NCBI GenBank assembly: GCA_017620135.1
Contig: JAFZQZ010000104.1
Span: 1 to 64,000 of the forward strand
DNA: 64,000 nucleotides
Origin: Bacillota bacterium
GTDB lineage: Bacteria; Bacillota; Clostridia; Lachnospirales; Bianqueaceae
Direction: 5' to 3'
A program made the translations under genes and the position numbers. The first letter of the stretch is position 1. Each line of letters opens with the position of its first letter. Below the pieces are notes generated by a model. It was not told the origin of the DNA, made no database searches, and saw only the letters and a program-made list of their open reading frames with translations. This document shows positions 63,535 through 64,000 of this stretch, in pieces.

Positions 63535-64000
63535 CACTTGCCTCCATCACGGCTTCCGCCGCTTCCCTCAGACCGGCTTCGAAGAGAGCGATCGATGCCG
63601 CGCTCTGCACAGCCGGGACACATGGAAGAGAAATACTGATGATCCGCGGCTCATCCTGCAGAAGCTTTTTCACTTCGATCGTCAGCGGGCTTCCTTCGCG
63701 GAAAAGACCGCCGGCAAGTACCAGAGAAAAACAAAGGCCACTGTCGTTATCATGCCAGTCATAAGGATCCGTATTCGCCGAGCGCCTGAGAACTGAACGG
63801 ACGCATAATTCCACTTCTCTTGCCGCTTCCCGGAACATCTGAACGGCTGCCTGATTTCCACCGGACGCAAGAGAATCGATCACACGGGTGACAGATGCCA
63901 CACGAGTCCGGTAATCTTCTTCTTTCCCGTTAACAGCTTTCCAAAGCCGGCGGCAGTTCTTTTCCGTCAGTCCGTAGTGAGACAGGACAGACTGATAGAA
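63527..64000 (-). CDS. BadF/BcrA-type kinase (N-acetylglucosamine kinase-like), C-terminal part
   Basis: The frame is open to the window edge, so the N-terminal ATP loop is outside. The visible 157 residues include HYGLTEKNC, SLVLAGGLFREGS and helices typical of the BadF/BcrA/NagK ATPase fold. Together with the SIS protein, the amidohydrolase and the peptidase downstream, kinase activity on an amino sugar is likely. The stop TAA overlaps the next gene's start. Confidence 0.8.
   Translation of the reverse strand, partial: FYQSVLSHYGLTEKNCRRLWKAVNGKEEDYRTRVASVTRVIDSLASGGNQAAVQMFREAAREVELCVRSVLRRSANTDPYDWHDNDSGLCFSLVLAGGLFREGSPLTIEVKKLLQDEPRIISISLPCVPAVQSAASIALFEAGLREAAEAVMEASDE

Overview
The window looks like a chromosomal stretch from a moderately high-GC gut-type Firmicute of the class Clostridia (Lachnospiraceae-like). 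I infer this from the gene content: an EpsC-type serine acetyltransferase, a pyrD/pyrK class 1B dihydroorotate dehydrogenase, aspartate carbamoyltransferase with a separate PyrI chain, a MurT/GatD-like pair, a DUF1292 protein, a MetAP with an N-terminal SEC-C motif, a long IleRS without C-terminal zinc cysteines, strong AGGAGG ribosome binding sites and sigma-A promoters close to TTGACA-N17-TATAAT. I see no rRNA, tRNA, CRISPR array, insertion sequence or phage genes.

Layout. 0-2.8 kb: ftsH translationally coupled to a MarR regulator with its own palindromic operator. 2.9-7.6 kb: a domain-permuted GH3 glucosidase with a DUF1292 protein, divergent from an FkbM methyltransferase and a YdcF-type membrane protein. 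7.6-15 kb (minus strand): serS, a secreted VWA-like protein, a metallo-beta-lactamase-fold hydrolase, an FAD oxidoreductase, a methyltransferase and map. 15.1-22.8 kb (plus strand): a two-gene ABC exporter whose first gene carries a frameshift, a SWIM/SNF2-like protein that has lost its ATPase motifs, and a small YdcF protein. 22.9-30.2 kb (minus strand): an ABC importer with a Crp-type regulator, then alr, a MurT-like ligase, a GatD-like subunit and cysE. 30.4-33.6 kb: RpiR regulator, MFS transporter and a double DJ-1 protein, divergent from a YhhN membrane protein. 34.5-37.8 kb: ileS. 37.9-43.3 kb (minus strand): a HipA-like two-gene module placed directly ahead of a GH38 mannosidase, a SIS isomerase and a ROK kinase. 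43.4-44.3 kb: an AEC transporter. 44.4-53.4 kb (minus strand): the pyrimidine operon pyrC-carB-pyrK-pyrD-pyrF-pyrE-pyrB-pyrI with a PyrR-type hairpin in its short leader and no carA. 53.4-56.8 kb: a glycerophosphodiesterase, then an unknown protein and a frameshifted MFS transporter. 56.9-64 kb (minus strand): a BadF-type kinase (cut by the window end), a ceramidase-like hydrolase, an M20 peptidase, a SIS protein, an unknown protein, a lipoprotein nuclease, a PfkB sugar kinase and a putative metal exporter, all closely spaced.

The observations I would look at first are: (1) the MurT/GatD-like pair, in which the glutaminase Cys and His (and probably the MurT Asp) are replaced, sitting in an operon with alanine racemase and serine acetyltransferase; (2) the full-length SNF2-family protein with ruined motifs I, II, III, V and VI; (3) two terminators 20 kb apart that share an internal loop sequence although their stems differ; (4) a 42-bp intergenic repeat found twice with two mismatches; (5) a split HipA arrangement whose only visible promoter also serves a mannosidase operon; (6) two single-base frame breaks in otherwise intact transporter genes, which may be assembly errors. 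All functional statements rest on reading motifs by eye; no database search was run.
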